The position numbers were made by a program, and so were the translations under genes. A DNA stretch of 64,000 nt from Pseudomonas sp. AB6 (GTDB lineage Bacteria > Pseudomonadota > Gammaproteobacteria > Pseudomonadales > Pseudomonadaceae). Below are positions 44,921-54,874 of this stretch, in pieces. Location of the stretch: NCBI RefSeq assembly GCF_034314105.1, contig NZ_JAVIWJ010000001.1, positions 2,171,501-2,235,500 of the forward strand, given 5' to 3'. A model generated the notes under the pieces. The model saw only the letters and a program-made list of their open reading frames with translations. It was not told the origin of the DNA and did no database searches. How positions within the stretch are numbered: the stretch's first letter is position 1; each line of letters opens with the position of its first letter.

Positions 44921-47095
44921 ATGACTGATTTTGTGAACTGCCAACGCCTGAAAGTGGCGGCCAACCTTCAACGTTTTGTCGATGACGAAGTGTTGCCGGG
45001 TACAGGCCTGGACCGTGACGCCTTCTGGGCTGGCTTCGATGCGCTCGTGCACGAACTGGCGCCAATGAACCGTGCGCTGCTGGCCGAGCGTGATCGCTTG
45101 CAGACCGAATTGGACACTTGGCACCGGGCTCACCCTGGTCCAATCAGCGACATGTCGGCGTACCGAGCCTTCCTGACTTCAATTGGCTATTTGCAACCGC
45201 AGCCAGCTCGAGTGGAGGCTAGCACCGCTAACGTTGACATCGAAATCAGCAGCCAGGCTGGCCCGCAGTTGGTCGTACCGGCGGTCAACGCCCGTTACGC
45301 GCTGAACGCGGCCAACGCCCGTTGGGGCTCGTTGTATGACGCGTTGTACGGCACCGACGCCATCGCCGAAATCGACGGCGCGGAAAAAGGCAGCGGTTAC
45401 AACCCCGTACGAGGAGCCAAAGTCGTGGCCTTCGCTCGAGCTTTTCTGGACGAGGCCGCTCCGCTGGCCAAGGGCTCCCACGTAGGCGCCCAGCGCTACG
45501 CGGTTGATGCCGGAACACTCATGGTCACGTTGGCCGATGGTAGTCAGACCGCACTCAAGCAAGCTGAAAAATACATCGGCTATCAAGGTGAGGCATCTCA
45601 ACCTGTCGCCATCCTCCTGAAAAACCACGGCCTGCACGTCGAAATTCAATTTGACGCCTCCAGCGCCATTGGCAAGACCGATGCAGCAGGCGTCAAGGAT
45701 TTACTGCTGGAAGCCGCCGTGTCGACCATCATCGACTGCGAGGATTCGGTCGCAGCCGTCGATGCCGACGACAAGGTCTCGGTGTATCGCAACTGGCTCG
45801 GTTTGATGAAGGGCGACCTGACTGAAGACCTGGTCAAAGGTGGCAAAACCATCACTCGCCGCTTGAACGCCGACCGCGAATACATCGCCGCAGACGGTAG
45901 CGCACTGAAGCTTCACGGCCGTTCGTTGCTGTTGATCCGTAACGTGGGCCACTTGATGACCAACCCGGCGATTGTCGACGGCGAAGGTCATCAGATTCCC
46001 GAAGGTATTCTCGATGGCGTGATCACTAGCCTCATCGCTCTGCATGACCTGGCCCGTCGCGGCAATTCGCGCACTGGCAGTGTCTACATCGTCAAACCAA
46101 AAATGCACGGCCCGGCCGAAATCGCATTCGCCGCGCAGATATTCAGCCGTGTCGAAGACCTGCTCAAGCTGCCGCGCAACACCCTGAAAATGGGGATCAT
46201 GGACGAAGAACGGCGTACCAGCGTCAATCTGAAAGCCTGTATCGCTGAAGCGTCGGCTCGGGTTGCGTTCATCAACACCGGCTTCCTCGACCGTACTGGC
46301 GACGAGATGCACAGCTCCATGGAAGCCGGCGCGATGCTGCGTAAAGGCGAGATGAAAAACACTCCATGGATCAAGGCCTACGAGCGCAGCAACGTGCTGG
46401 TTGGTCTGGCGTGCGGTTTACGCGGCCGGGCACAGATCGGCAAAGGTATGTGGGCGATGCCGGACCTGATGGCCGATATGCTTGAACAGAAAATCGGCCA
46501 TCCAAAAGCCGGTGCCAACACCGCGTGGGTACCCTCACCGACCGCCGCGACCTTGCATGCGTTGCACTACCACAAGGTTGACGTCAGGGCGATTCAGGAA
46601 GAACTGGAAAAAGTTGATCTGGCCAGCGAGAGCGATCAAATCCTCAACGACCTGCTGACGATTCCGGTATCACCGACCGCCAAATGGACGCCTGAGCAGA
46701 TTCGTGAAGAGGTCGAAAACAACGCTCAGGGGCTGTTGGGTTATGTCGTGCGCTGGGTGGAACAAGGCGTTGGATGTTCCAAGGTGCCTGACATTCATAA
46801 CGTCGGGCTGATGGAAGATCGCGCGACGCTACGAATCTCCAGCCAGCATATGGCCAACTGGATGCGCCACGGGGTCATCAGCGAAGCGCAAACCCTGGAC
46901 ACCCTCAAGCGCATGGCAGCAGTGGTTGATCAGCAAAACGCGGGGGATTCGCTGTACAAACCGATGGCGGCGGATTTCGACGGTTCAGTAGCGTTCCAGG
47001 CGGCGTGCGCCTTGGTGTTCAAAGGCCGCGAACAACCGAGCGGCTATACCGAACCGTTGCTCCATGAGTTCCGCTTGGCATTTAAACAACAGTAA
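44921..47095 (+). CDS. glcB: Malate synthase G
   Basis: A 724-residue enzyme condensing glyoxylate with acetyl-CoA to malate, the outlet for glyoxylate from the glycolate oxidase encoded just upstream. It has the class G signatures [39 protein letters not shown] (catalytic Asp/Glu region), and [20 protein letters not shown]. Length (about 720) is that of the monomeric G isoform. Preceded by a 103-bp gap with a REP-like element and followed by a stem-loop. Confidence 0.97.
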   Translation: MTDFVNCQRLKVAANLQRFVDDEVLPGTGLDRDAFWAGFDALVHELAPMNRALLAERDRLQTELDTWHRAHPGPISDMSAYRAFLTSIGYLQPQPARVEASTANVDIEISSQAGPQLVVPAVNARYALNAANARWGSLYDALYGTDAIAEIDGAEKGSGYNPVRGAKVVAFARAFLDEAAPLAKGSHVGAQRYAVDAGTLMVTLADGSQTALKQAEKYIGYQGEASQPVAILLKNHGLHVEIQFDASSAIGKTDAAGVKDLLLEAAVSTIIDCEDSVAAVDADDKVSVYRNWLGLMKGDLTEDLVKGGKTITRRLNADREYIAADGSALKLHGRSLLLIRNVGHLMTNPAIVDGEGHQIPEGILDGVITSLIALHDLARRGNSRTGSVYIVKPKMHGPAEIAFAAQIFSRVEDLLKLPRNTLKMGIMDEERRTSVNLKACIAEASARVAFINTGFLDRTGDEMHSSMEAGAMLRKGEMKNTPWIKAYERSNVLVGLACGLRGRAQIGKGMWAMPDLMADMLEQKIGHPKAGANTAWVPSPTAATLHALHYHKVDVRAIQEELEKVDLASESDQILNDLLTIPVSPTAKWTPEQIREEVENNAQGLLGYVVRWVEQGVGCSKVPDIHNVGLMEDRATLRISSQHMANWMRHGVISEAQTLDTLKRMAAVVDQQNAGDSLYKPMAADFDGSVAFQAACALVFKGREQPSGYTEPLLHEFRLAFKQQ

Positions 47096-47101
47096 CTGGC
47101 C

Positions 47102-47126
47102 AGGCGGTGTGCCCTGCACACCGCCT
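47102..47126. terminator. Stem-loop after glcB
   Basis: AGGCGGTGTG pairs with CACACCGCCT across a CCCTG loop (10-bp stem), just after the glcB stop and before the convergent gntR stop. There is no strong T-run, so it may stop transcription only partly. Confidence 0.6.
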
Positions 47127-47162
47127 TCGCAGGCTTGCCGACCAAAGCTTCAGCACAGACAT

Positions 47163-48179
47163 TTACGTACTTTCCCGCACGACCAATTCAAACCCGAGAT
47201 CCACTTGCGGTTCCTGGGCGATGCCTTCGATCAATCCCAACAGCAATTGCGCGGCCCGTTGGCCGACGGCCTCCCTTGGGGTGCGAATCGAGGTCAGGCG
47301 CGGGACCATGTGCGCCGACCCCGGCAGATCGTTGAAACCGATCAGCGACACTTGCTCTGGAATCTTAATGCCTCGCCTCAGGGCCTCAAGCGATGCGCCT
47401 TGGGCCAAGTCGTCGTTGCAGAAAAAAACCGCATCCACGTCCGGGTGTTCTTCAAGCAATTTCGCGAACAATTCACCGCCCAAACCGATGGATGAAGGCA
47501 GCGGCGACATCACTTCCAACACCGGGTCGTAAACGCCAGCATCACGCAGCACCCGGCGAAAACCCTCGCCCCGTTGCAACACCCGAGGGTCGAGTTGCAC
47601 CGCCATGTACGCCAATCGACGGCGACCACGACTCAGCAAATGCCGAGCCGCTTCAGCACCCGCCTGCTCTTGGGAAAACCCCACGCAATAGGCGCCGCGC
47701 AAGGGGTCGAGTTCCATCATGTGCACGCAAGGCACACCGCTGGCCGCGAGCAGTTCACGTACAGCCGGGGTGTGATCGAATCCAGTCAGCAACAGCCCAC
47801 GCGGACGATTCGCCAAATAGCTGCGCAGTAAGTTTTCTTCCTCTGCTGGCGAATAGTGATAGTTACCAATCACCACTTCTAGACCGCGAGTACGCAAAAC
47901 AGCTTGAATCGCTTCCAGGGTTTCGATGAACAATTGATTGGATAACGACGGCACCAGCACCACCACGGTCTGACTGTGCGCCGACGCCAATGCCCGCGCG
48001 GCAGGGTTGGCGACGTAGCCAAGACTCACCGCCGCAGCACGGACTTTCTCCACCAGTTCTGGCGCAACCGTAGCGACACCTCGCAATGCCCGCGACGCGG
48101 TGATAGGAGAAACAGTGGCCAGGCGTGCGACCTCATTAAGGGTCGGACGGCCAGTGGAACGGGAACCAATGCGGGTCAT
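47163..48179 (-). CDS. gntR: LacI-family gluconate repressor GntR
   Basis: A 338-residue LacI-type repressor: helix-turn-helix at about 10-60 (TLNEVARLATVSPITASRAL), a periplasmic-binding-like effector domain (VVVLVPSLSNQLFIETLEAI), and the hinge between. It is divergent from gntK and gntP, which identify gluconate as the likely inducer. Repeated TAGCGCTGTCT elements occur at both ends of the 241-bp gap. P. aeruginosa GntR regulates gntP and itself. Confidence 0.88.
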   Translation of the reverse strand: MTRIGSRSTGRPTLNEVARLATVSPITASRALRGVATVAPELVEKVRAAAVSLGYVANPAARALASAHSQTVVVLVPSLSNQLFIETLEAIQAVLRTRGLEVVIGNYHYSPAEEENLLRSYLANRPRGLLLTGFDHTPAVRELLAASGVPCVHMMELDPLRGAYCVGFSQEQAGAEAARHLLSRGRRRLAYMAVQLDPRVLQRGEGFRRVLRDAGVYDPVLEVMSPLPSSIGLGGELFAKLLEEHPDVDAVFFCNDDLAQGASLEALRRGIKIPEQVSLIGFNDLPGSAHMVPRLTSIRTPREAVGQRAAQLLLGLIEGIAQEPQVDLGFELVVREST

Positions 48180-48227
48180 GCGCTGCCAATCATTCAGAGG
48201 GGTTGCAAAATGTTGCTAATGAGCTCT

Positions 48228-48242
48228 AAGGTAGCGCTGTCT
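48228..48242. promoter_or_regulatory. Probable GntR operator near gntR
   Basis: AAGGTAGCGCTGTCT shares TAGCGCTGTCT exactly with a second copy next to gntK. The AGCGCT centre is palindromic as usual for LacI operators. Position, about 50 bp before the gntR start, suits autoregulation. Confidence 0.6.
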
Positions 48243-48390
48243 CGCGCACCCTCGCAATGATTTTCTCGCTACTTATTCGCACCGAAAAAGGGTACGAGCA
48301 ATGTATGCCGCGTCTGACGATCGATTTGATCTACCCAAAACAATGACAAGAACTGGAAGCAGCCTGGCCAGGCTTTTATTCAAGCCGCCA

Positions 48391-48406
48391 AAGATAGCGC
48401 TGTCTT
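48391..48406. promoter_or_regulatory. Probable GntR operator near gntK
   Basis: AAGATAGCGCTGTCTT: a 16-bp palindrome with one mismatched pair, 14 bp before the gntK ATG. It contains the same TAGCGCTGTCT as the copy at 48228-48242. Confidence 0.65.
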
Positions 48407-48420
48407 CAGCTGAGGTGATT

Positions 48421-48942
48421 ATGAATACTGCTATTTCCGCCCTCGTGGTGATGGGTGTTTCCGGCTGCGGCAAAAGTGTAGTCGGGGCTGCCATTGCCTC
48501 GCGCAGTGGCGGTCGCCTGATTGAGGGCGACGCCTTTCACCCCGCCGCTAACATTGAAAAGATGAGCGCCGGCATTCCCCTCAATGACGAAGACCGTGCC
48601 GGCTGGCTGACCCGTTTAGGCCAAGAGTTGGCGACTGCAGTGCAGAACGGCGAACTCCCGGTGCTGACCTGCTCCGCGCTTAAACACAGTTACCGCGAGA
48701 CGTTGCGCCATGCAGTGCCAGCACTGGGCTTCGTGTTTCTTGAGTTGACCAGGGAAGTCGCGATTGAACGTTGCGAACACCGTCCTGGACATTTCATGCC
48801 TGCGAGCCTGGTCGACAGCCAGTTCGCAACCCTTGAGCCGCCTAACGGCGAACCTCTGACCCTGGCCGTTGACGCTACGCTTCCCATCGAGACGTTGGGC
48901 GAACAAGCTGCGGCCTGGTGGAAAGCCTCGCGGCAGTCATAA
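48421..48942 (+). CDS. gntK: Gluconokinase
   Basis: A 173-residue kinase that phosphorylates gluconate with ATP to 6-phosphogluconate for the Entner-Doudoroff route. P-loop MGVSGCGKSVVG, the DAFHP substrate segment, and LTCSALKHSYRETLR fit the GntK family. GAGGTG is spaced correctly for ATG 48421; the frame opens earlier at 48301, but that would cross the operator. 37 bp before gntP. Confidence 0.95.
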   Translation: MNTAISALVVMGVSGCGKSVVGAAIASRSGGRLIEGDAFHPAANIEKMSAGIPLNDEDRAGWLTRLGQELATAVQNGELPVLTCSALKHSYRETLRHAVPALGFVFLELTREVAIERCEHRPGHFMPASLVDSQFATLEPPNGEPLTLAVDATLPIETLGEQAAAWWKASRQS

Positions 48943-48979
48943 CGCCGCTATAAAAAAAAATACAACTGGAGAGGCACCC

Positions 48980-50332
48980 ATGTTCGGTATGACCCAAGAA
49001 ACGTACTTGCTCGTCGATGCACTGGTGACCATCATCGGCCTCGTGCTGTTGATCACCCGTTTTAAAGTTCACCCTTTCATCGCACTGACCCTCGCTTCGG
49101 GCTTCCTTGGGTTGACCTCGGGCATGCCGGTAGACAAGGTCATGAAGTCCTTCCAGGACGGCTTCGGTGGCGTGCTCGGGTTCGTTGGTATTCTGCTGGC
49201 GCTGGGTACTATGCTCGGCAAACTGATGGCCGACTCGGGCGGCGCCGATCAAATTGCGCAAACCCTGGTTCGGGTGTTCGGCAAGAAGCATGTGCATTGG
49301 GCGATGATGTTTGCTGCGTTTCTAGTGGGCATCCCGTTATTCTTCGAAATTGGTTTTGTGCTGCTGATTCCGCTGGTGTTCATCGTCGCCCGGCGTACCG
49401 GCCTGTCCATCGTTAAAATCGGGATTCCCTTGCTGGCTGGCTTGTCGGCTGTTCACGGTTTGGTACCACCGCACCCAGGCCCGCTGTTGGCCATTGGTGT
49501 ATACGGCGCCGATATTGGCAAAACCATTTTTTACGGTTTGATCGTGGCATTGCCAACCGCAATGATCGCAGGGCCAATTTATGGCAAATGGATTTCCAAA
49601 TACGTACCTGGTACGCCCAACCAGGAATTGATGGACCAGCTCGCTCAAGAATCGAAACGTGACAACCTGCCGAGCTTCGGTATCACCGTGGTAACGATCC
49701 TGTTGCCGGTATTTTTGATGTTGCTAAAAACGCTGTCCGACATTGCCCTGCCAGACAACAGCGCGATCCGCGTTTGGATGGACTTGATTGGTCATCCGAT
49801 TACCGCGCTGTTGGCCGCCCTGTTGCTGGCGTTTTACACCTTTGGCGCGGCGCGTGGATTCTCTCGTCAAGAGATTTTAAAACTGCTTGATCAAAGCCTG
49901 GCGCCCGTTGCGGCGATTGTGATGATCGTGGGCGCAGGGGGTGGTTTTAAACAAATGTTGGTGGCCAGCGGTATTGGCGACGTGATCGGTCACATGGCCG
50001 TCCGTGCTGAAATCTCACCGATACTACTGGCGTGGCTGGTGGCTGCCGTGGTGCGGATTGCCACCGGCTCTGCCACAGTAGCGACTATCACCGGGGCCGG
50101 TATCGTTGCGCCCGTAGTCGGCATGATTCCAGGGGTTAACCGTGAATTACTGGTGCTGGCTACCGGCGCCGGCTCGCTGATTCTGTCCCATGTCAACGAT
50201 GCGGGCTTCTGGCTGGTGAAGCAGTATTTCAATATGACCGTCGCTGAAACCTTTAAAACCTGGACCGCGATGGAAACCATTCTGTCAGTCGTGGGTCTGG
50301 TATTCATCTTGCTGCTGTCGCTAGTCGTCTGA
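48980..50332 (+). CDS. gntP: Gluconate:H+ symporter, GntP family
   Basis: A 450-residue inner-membrane transporter with about 12-14 hydrophobic segments (for example LLVDALVTIIGLVLLITRF and FVGIPLFFEIGFVLLIPLVF). GntP-family signatures include GLVPPHPGPLLAIG and TGSATVATITGAGIVAPVV. It imports gluconate, which GntK phosphorylates. ATG 48980 follows GGAGAGG. Downstream is a stem-loop at 50341-50372. Confidence 0.94.
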   Translation: MFGMTQETYLLVDALVTIIGLVLLITRFKVHPFIALTLASGFLGLTSGMPVDKVMKSFQDGFGGVLGFVGILLALGTMLGKLMADSGGADQIAQTLVRVFGKKHVHWAMMFAAFLVGIPLFFEIGFVLLIPLVFIVARRTGLSIVKIGIPLLAGLSAVHGLVPPHPGPLLAIGVYGADIGKTIFYGLIVALPTAMIAGPIYGKWISKYVPGTPNQELMDQLAQESKRDNLPSFGITVVTILLPVFLMLLKTLSDIALPDNSAIRVWMDLIGHPITALLAALLLAFYTFGAARGFSRQEILKLLDQSLAPVAAIVMIVGAGGGFKQMLVASGIGDVIGHMAVRAEISPILLAWLVAAVVRIATGSATVATITGAGIVAPVVGMIPGVNRELLVLATGAGSLILSHVNDAGFWLVKQYFNMTVAETFKTWTAMETILSVVGLVFILLLSLVV

Positions 50333-50340
50333 CGAGGAGA

Positions 50341-50372
50341 TGATCGCGCCTGCGCTCAGGCGGGCGCGATCA
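50341..50372. terminator. Stem-loop between gntP and ligD stops
   Basis: TGATCGCGCC pairs with GGCGCGATCA with a 12-nt loop that itself contains CGC repeats. It sits between convergent gntP and ligD and is likely a shared terminator, although no T-run is seen. Confidence 0.6.
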
Positions 50373-50380
50373 GATCAGCG

Positions 50381-52975
50381 TCACTTCAACCCCAGCCGTT
50401 TACGCATGCCAGCGGTAAGGGTTTGGCGAGTGGTGGAATACTCGACCCATGGGTCTTGGTCCTGATCCGCCATGCGCTCAATGGCGTTATGGATGTTCCA
50501 ACCATTGGCGCCTTTGAGTTCGGCCACTTCATCGCGGTACACCGGCACAGAAATCGGCAACCCCTCGCGGGTGCGTGCCGAGAACGCGCAGACCGTGGTT
50601 GCACCTTGGCTATTGCGCAGGTAGTCGATAAAAATTTTCCCGACACGGTTCTTCGGCCCAGACACCGCCGAAAAACGGTCAGGCAGCAACTTAGCCATGT
50701 GCTTGACGATGGTTTGGCTGAACACCTTCACTTCTTCCCAACTGGCCTTTGGCGTCAAGGGCACCACAATATGGATGCCTTTGCCGCCGCTGGTTTTCAA
50801 AAAAGAGGTCAGGCCCAGTTCGTCAAGAATCGCCAAGGTCAACTGTGTCGCTTCGACCATGTGCTTCCACGGCAACGCGGGGTCCGGGTCCAGGTCCAGG
50901 ATGAAACGATCCGGGCGCTCCAGATCGTCTGAGGTAGCGTTCCAGGTATGCAGTTCGATGGTGCTCATTTGCACCGCACCGATCAGCGCTTCGGGGTTGT
51001 TGATGATCATGACCGGCTGGCCGGAAATTTCCTTGCTCAAGGTAGTAATGCCCGGAATCGCCAGTTTCTCGCCGTTTTTTTGGAAGAACAGCTCGCCGCC
51101 GATCCCTTCCGGCGCCCGAACCAACGCCACGGGCCGGTCCTTCAAGTGCGGCAGTATCCAATGCGATGCGCGCGCGTAGTATTGCGCCAGCTGCATTTTG
51201 GTCGAACCGCTGCTGGCATCGATCACCCGCTCAGGGTGGGTGATTCTGATTTTACTGGCATCAGCGACGGGAGCTTTCGTTGTGGACTTTTTTTTCGCGG
51301 GGACTTTCGGTTTCACCGGCATCTGCACCTCGGTGACTGGTTTAGGTTTTTCTTCGGTGATTTCCAAAGCTGGCTTGTCGTTACGCAGACCATGAAACAC
51401 AGAGTGTCGGACTGAGCCGTCCTGGGTGATTTGCGCATACGCCACTTCCGCCAACAGCTCGGGCCGCAACCAATGCACGCCTTTTACTTCAAACCCGGTG
51501 GGCGGATTGACCACGGCGGGCTTTTTAATCTCCAGCGGCGTGAGCTGCTTGTGAATGCTGCGCAAGGTCACTTCGTTGAATCCGGTCCCGACCTTGCCCG
51601 CATAGCGCAATTGGCCACTGTCGGCATCGTGCAGGCCCAACAGCAAGGCTCCGAACGAATGGCGGCTGCCTTTGGGCTCGCTGTAGCCCACCACTACAAA
51701 CTCTTGGCGATGCTTACACTTGAGCTTGATCCAGTCGCTGCTGCGTCGCGACACATAGGGGCTACCGACTCGTTTGCCAATCAGCCCCTCCATTTTCATC
51801 TGACAGACACTCTCGAGCATGCTGTCGGCCGACTCCGTAAAGTCTTCGGAAAACCGCAATACGTTGTCGGGGCTACGTTCCAGAACCGTCGACAACGCTG
51901 AACGCCGCTGTTCAACCGGCACTTCGCGCAAGTCCATGCCGTTCAAGTACGGCAGGTCGAACAGGTAAAAAACGATGACGTCACTGCGCTCACTTTCGAA
52001 GGCATTTTGCAGCGCCTGGAAATCCGGCATGCCCTCCTCGTTAGCCACCACCACTTCACCATCGAGCCAAGCGGACTCCAACCCTAGCTTGGCCAACGCT
52101 TGGGCCTGCCGGGGCATTTTTGCGGTCCAGTCATGGCCATTGCGGGTAAACAGACGAACTTCGCCGTTGTCGATCCGAGCCATGATCCGGTAGCCGTCGA
52201 ATTTTATTTCGTAACGCCAATCACCTTCGGGGGCGGTATCGACCAGCGTCGCGAGCTCGGGTTTGATTGACTCTGGAAGAGGCAGCGGTTGGGCACCGCT
52301 TAAATCCGTAACTGTTTGTTGAGGTTTGGCGCGTGATGCTTTTTTCTTTGGGCTGGCCACCGGTTTTGGCTCGGCCGCTGGCTTGCCGCGCTTTTTACCA
52401 ATCAGGGTACGGTCGCTGATCACGCTGTCTGGCTGATCGACAACAATGTCGTACTCGGACGCCGGACGCGCCTGCGAATCGTTGGACTTGATCAAAAACC
52501 ATTGCTCTTGCTTACCCTTGAGATGGGTACGCACCAGATTCCAGCTGCCGTTGAGTTTCTCCCCTTTCAGCTCAAACTTGAGCCTGCCTTTGGCATAGGC
52601 TTCAGCTGGATCGCCTTGGGGTAGCCAAATGCCTCGATCCCAAACGATAACGTCCCCGGCCCCGTAGTGACCTTCAGGAATTTGGCCTTCAAAAGATGCG
52701 TAGTCGAGGGGGTGGTCCTCAACATGCACAGCCAAGCGCCGAACGCTTGGATCCAGGCTAGGGCCCTTCGGCACTGCCCAACTTTTCAAGGTGCCGTCCA
52801 GCTCCAGGCGAAAGTCATAATGTAGACGGGTGGCGGCGTGCTTTTGAATACAAAACTGTAGCGCTTGAGCTATTTTTTTTCGTGCGCCAGAAAGCTTTCC
52901 ACGAGGCACGCCGGACGGTTCCGGGGTCGCTTCGAAATCACGCTTACGCTGGTAATCGTCAAGGGAAGAGTTCAT
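50381..52975 (-). CDS. ligD: ATP-dependent DNA ligase D (LigD)
   Basis: An 864-residue three-module non-homologous end-joining enzyme. The order is phosphoesterase (about 15-170, with IQKHAATRLHYDFRLELDG, Phe41-Asp54 area), ligase (about 230-540, nucleophile Lys258 in EIKFDGYR), and primase-like polymerase (about 570-864, with ILDLDPDPALPW metal motif). Basic, Lys/Pro-rich linkers separate them. LigD normally works with Ku, but no ku gene lies within this window. It stands alone on the minus strand. Confidence 0.95.
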   Translation of the reverse strand: MNSSLDDYQRKRDFEATPEPSGVPRGKLSGARKKIAQALQFCIQKHAATRLHYDFRLELDGTLKSWAVPKGPSLDPSVRRLAVHVEDHPLDYASFEGQIPEGHYGAGDVIVWDRGIWLPQGDPAEAYAKGRLKFELKGEKLNGSWNLVRTHLKGKQEQWFLIKSNDSQARPASEYDIVVDQPDSVISDRTLIGKKRGKPAAEPKPVASPKKKASRAKPQQTVTDLSGAQPLPLPESIKPELATLVDTAPEGDWRYEIKFDGYRIMARIDNGEVRLFTRNGHDWTAKMPRQAQALAKLGLESAWLDGEVVVANEEGMPDFQALQNAFESERSDVIVFYLFDLPYLNGMDLREVPVEQRRSALSTVLERSPDNVLRFSEDFTESADSMLESVCQMKMEGLIGKRVGSPYVSRRSSDWIKLKCKHRQEFVVVGYSEPKGSRHSFGALLLGLHDADSGQLRYAGKVGTGFNEVTLRSIHKQLTPLEIKKPAVVNPPTGFEVKGVHWLRPELLAEVAYAQITQDGSVRHSVFHGLRNDKPALEITEEKPKPVTEVQMPVKPKVPAKKKSTTKAPVADASKIRITHPERVIDASSGSTKMQLAQYYARASHWILPHLKDRPVALVRAPEGIGGELFFQKNGEKLAIPGITTLSKEISGQPVMIINNPEALIGAVQMSTIELHTWNATSDDLERPDRFILDLDPDPALPWKHMVEATQLTLAILDELGLTSFLKTSGGKGIHIVVPLTPKASWEEVKVFSQTIVKHMAKLLPDRFSAVSGPKNRVGKIFIDYLRNSQGATTVCAFSARTREGLPISVPVYRDEVAELKGANGWNIHNAIERMADQDQDPWVEYSTTRQTLTAGMRKRLGLK

Positions 52976-53314
52976 GAGATAGTCCGATTCCGCAGTGGAA
53001 AGCTCAGAACTAAAGATCAGAAATTGGCGGAATTAGTTCAGAGCATTAGCGCGCACCCTGCACTACACCTGACAGTTATCTGACAATTGCCTTGATAGGC
53101 GAACGTCGAGGTTCAAAAAATAGTCCGACCTGCGTAAGCTTCTTTAAGCATCGAAACCACAACTTGATGGCAGGTAAAGCGTTCAAAGGAATTAAATATG
53201 CCCTTATGACGTCTTATTGATGGACTCATTTGGACGTACTCGGCAACAATCACCCCGCACGGCGCACGCCACCTCTTGGTAGAGGCGCTTCAAGAGGCCA
53301 TCAAGGAAAAGATT
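52976..53314. other. Gap between ligD and csrA, promoters only
   Basis: No convincing gene. It must hold the promoters of ligD (minus) and csrA (plus). Near the csrA end a short CCTCT-TGGT-AGAGG hairpin (53271-53284 area) precedes the AAGGA ribosome binding site; CsrA-type regulators often autoregulate through GGA in such sites. Confidence 0.5.
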
Positions 53315-53503
53315 ATGTTGATACTCACCCGAAAAGTAGGCGAAAGCATAAACATTGGTGACGAGATCACCGTTACGATTCTTGGCGTTCAGGGCCTTCA
53401 GGTCCGGCTCGGCATTAACGCACCCAAAAATGTTTCTGTGCATCGCGAAGAGATTTACAAACGTATCCAGGCCGAGATCGCTCCACAGCAAGATCCACAA
53501 TGA
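53315..53503 (+). CDS. rsmE: CsrA/RsmA-family RNA-binding regulator, RsmE-like
   Basis: A 62-residue dimeric translational repressor that binds GGA-containing hairpins in mRNA. The sequence [40 protein letters not shown] is a full-length CsrA-type protein, and the end resembles RsmE of P. fluorescens more than RsmA. AAGGA precedes ATG 53315. Followed by hairpins at 53532-53587. Confidence 0.9.
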   Translation: MLILTRKVGESINIGDEITVTILGVQGLQVRLGINAPKNVSVHREEIYKRIQAEIAPQQDPQ

Positions 53504-53531
53504 ATTCGTAATCGTTCACACACCCTCTGAG

Positions 53532-53554
53532 CCATCTGACTCTGTGTCAGATGG
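53532..53554 (+). other. Hairpin upstream of the rsmE terminator
   Basis: CCATCTGAC, loop TCTGT, GTCAGATGG: a perfect 9-bp stem in the 3' region of the csrA-type gene. It lies 7 bp before the terminator stem and may add RNA stability. Confidence 0.55.
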
Positions 53555-53561
53555 ACAAATC

Positions 53562-53587
53562 CGGCGTCTTGGTGACGCCGTTTTTTT
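53562..53587 (+). terminator. Rho-independent terminator of the csrA-type gene
   Basis: CGGCGTC, loop TTGGT, GACGCCG, followed by seven T. A standard intrinsic terminator. Confidence 0.9.
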
Positions 53588-53759
53588 GTCTGCCTCCACC
53601 TCCCCACATTCGCCAGTGTTTTGCCAATCGATACCATTTGTCTGCCGCCTCGAACTCCGTCGGAAATCCCTCAGTCCATCTTCTGTAAGCCAGAAGACGA
53701 GCAGCCCGAAGTGTGAGCTGAACGTTCTCCTTTACTTTTAAAGGCATAAACGACGGTGA

Positions 53760-54455
53760 ATGATGATGGCCACAACCTACGAGAACTCATCCAGCGGTAG
53801 CGACCAAGGCGGCAAGCCAGCCGCTACGGAGCATTTGCAACACTTGCAAGACGATGCCAAAGCTGCCCTTCAGGGCGCTAAGGAACACGGTGCAGCTCAG
53901 TTCGAACAGTACCGGGATACCGCGGCGGACCAGATCGATCATTTGGCGCAAACCGCCAAATCGGCAGCGGAGCAGTTTGAAGAAAACGACACCTTGGGCT
54001 TGTCCCACTACGTCACTGATATTGCTCAAGGCATGACCAGCCTTGCCGACAACCTTCGCGGAAAAAGCGCTGATGAACTGTTACGCCAGGCCGGCCAACT
54101 TGCGCGGGAAAATCCAGCCTTGTTCCTCACCGGTAGCATCGCCGTCGGATTTGGCTTGTCGCGCTTTTTGAAAGCATCAAGCTCGGACCCCTCATCGGGT
54201 ACAGATGCCTCTAAATCACCGTCAAAAGCGCCTGATGCTCATGGCGGGTCCGGCTATAAATCCGAGTCCGACTCGTCTGCCAGCAGCAAGCAAGGTTTTC
54301 CGACCCCGCCGCCTCGCACCGATGACGTTTACCACAGCGCACGACCGGGGGTGCCCGATAGCTTTTCAACGTCACCGCTGAATGAAAAAGCTTTTGGTCC
54401 CGGCCATTTATCTGACGATTTGCCCAGAGACGGGCTTTCCAAAGGAGAAGTGTGA
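53760..54455 (+). CDS. Hypothetical protein with a central membrane-like segment, first of a three-gene operon
   Basis: A 231-residue protein. The first 90 residues are Ala/Gln/Glu-rich helices (LQHLQDDAKAALQGAKEHGA). A moderately hydrophobic segment follows at about 118-140 (ENPALFLTGSIAVGFGLSRF), and then a Ser/Pro-rich disordered tail. Three consecutive ATGs occur at 53760, 53763 and 53766; the exact start is uncertain. The TGATG junction couples it to the holin-like gene. The composition resembles envelope-stress proteins that occur with DUF3618 genes. Confidence 0.65.
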   Translation: MMMATTYENSSSGSDQGGKPAATEHLQHLQDDAKAALQGAKEHGAAQFEQYRDTAADQIDHLAQTAKSAAEQFEENDTLGLSHYVTDIAQGMTSLADNLRGKSADELLRQAGQLARENPALFLTGSIAVGFGLSRFLKASSSDPSSGTDASKSPSKAPDAHGGSGYKSESDSSASSKQGFPTPPPRTDDVYHSARPGVPDSFSTSPLNEKAFGPGHLSDDLPRDGLSKGEV

Positions 54456-54874
54456 TGCCCACAAGTCAACAGTTCCCACCGTCCGGCGCACCTGAAAACG
54501 AGTCGTCAATCATCAGCCTGATTCGTCAATTGGCCCACGAAGTGCCGGCGTTGGTTACCAAAGAGTTGGCCTTGGCCAAAGCAGAAATCAACGAATCGAT
54601 CAACACCACCAAGACCGGCATTGCTGCCGTTGCAGGCGGCGCCATGGTGCTGTTTGCCGGGTTGATCATTTTGCTGATGTCGGCGGTTTATGCGCTGGCA
54701 ATGATAATGGCCCCCTGGCTAGCCGCACTGATTGTTGGCGTGGTGGTCATGGTCATCGGCGTGGTTATGCTGCAATCGGGCAAAAAAACCTTTGACGCCA
54801 CCCACTTCACGCCCGAGCGCACAGTGAACTCCTTGCAAAAGGATAAGGAAGCCATTCAGAGGAAAGTCTCATGA
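54455..54874 (+). CDS. Phage-holin-family-like membrane protein (PF07332 type)
   Basis: A 139-residue protein with two adjacent hydrophobic segments (IAAVAGGAMVLFAGLIILLM and AMIMAPWLAALIVGVVVMVI), matching the Hol superfamily III / YqjE-like membrane family rather than a phage holin. The N-terminal VPALVTKELALAKAEINESI helix is typical. AGGAG precedes ATG 54455, which overlaps the upstream stop by one base (TGATG). Function in bacteria is unknown; the position suggests a membrane-stress role with its neighbours. Confidence 0.75.
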   Translation: MPTSQQFPPSGAPENESSIISLIRQLAHEVPALVTKELALAKAEINESINTTKTGIAAVAGGAMVLFAGLIILLMSAVYALAMIMAPWLAALIVGVVVMVIGVVMLQSGKKTFDATHFTPERTVNSLQKDKEAIQRKVS

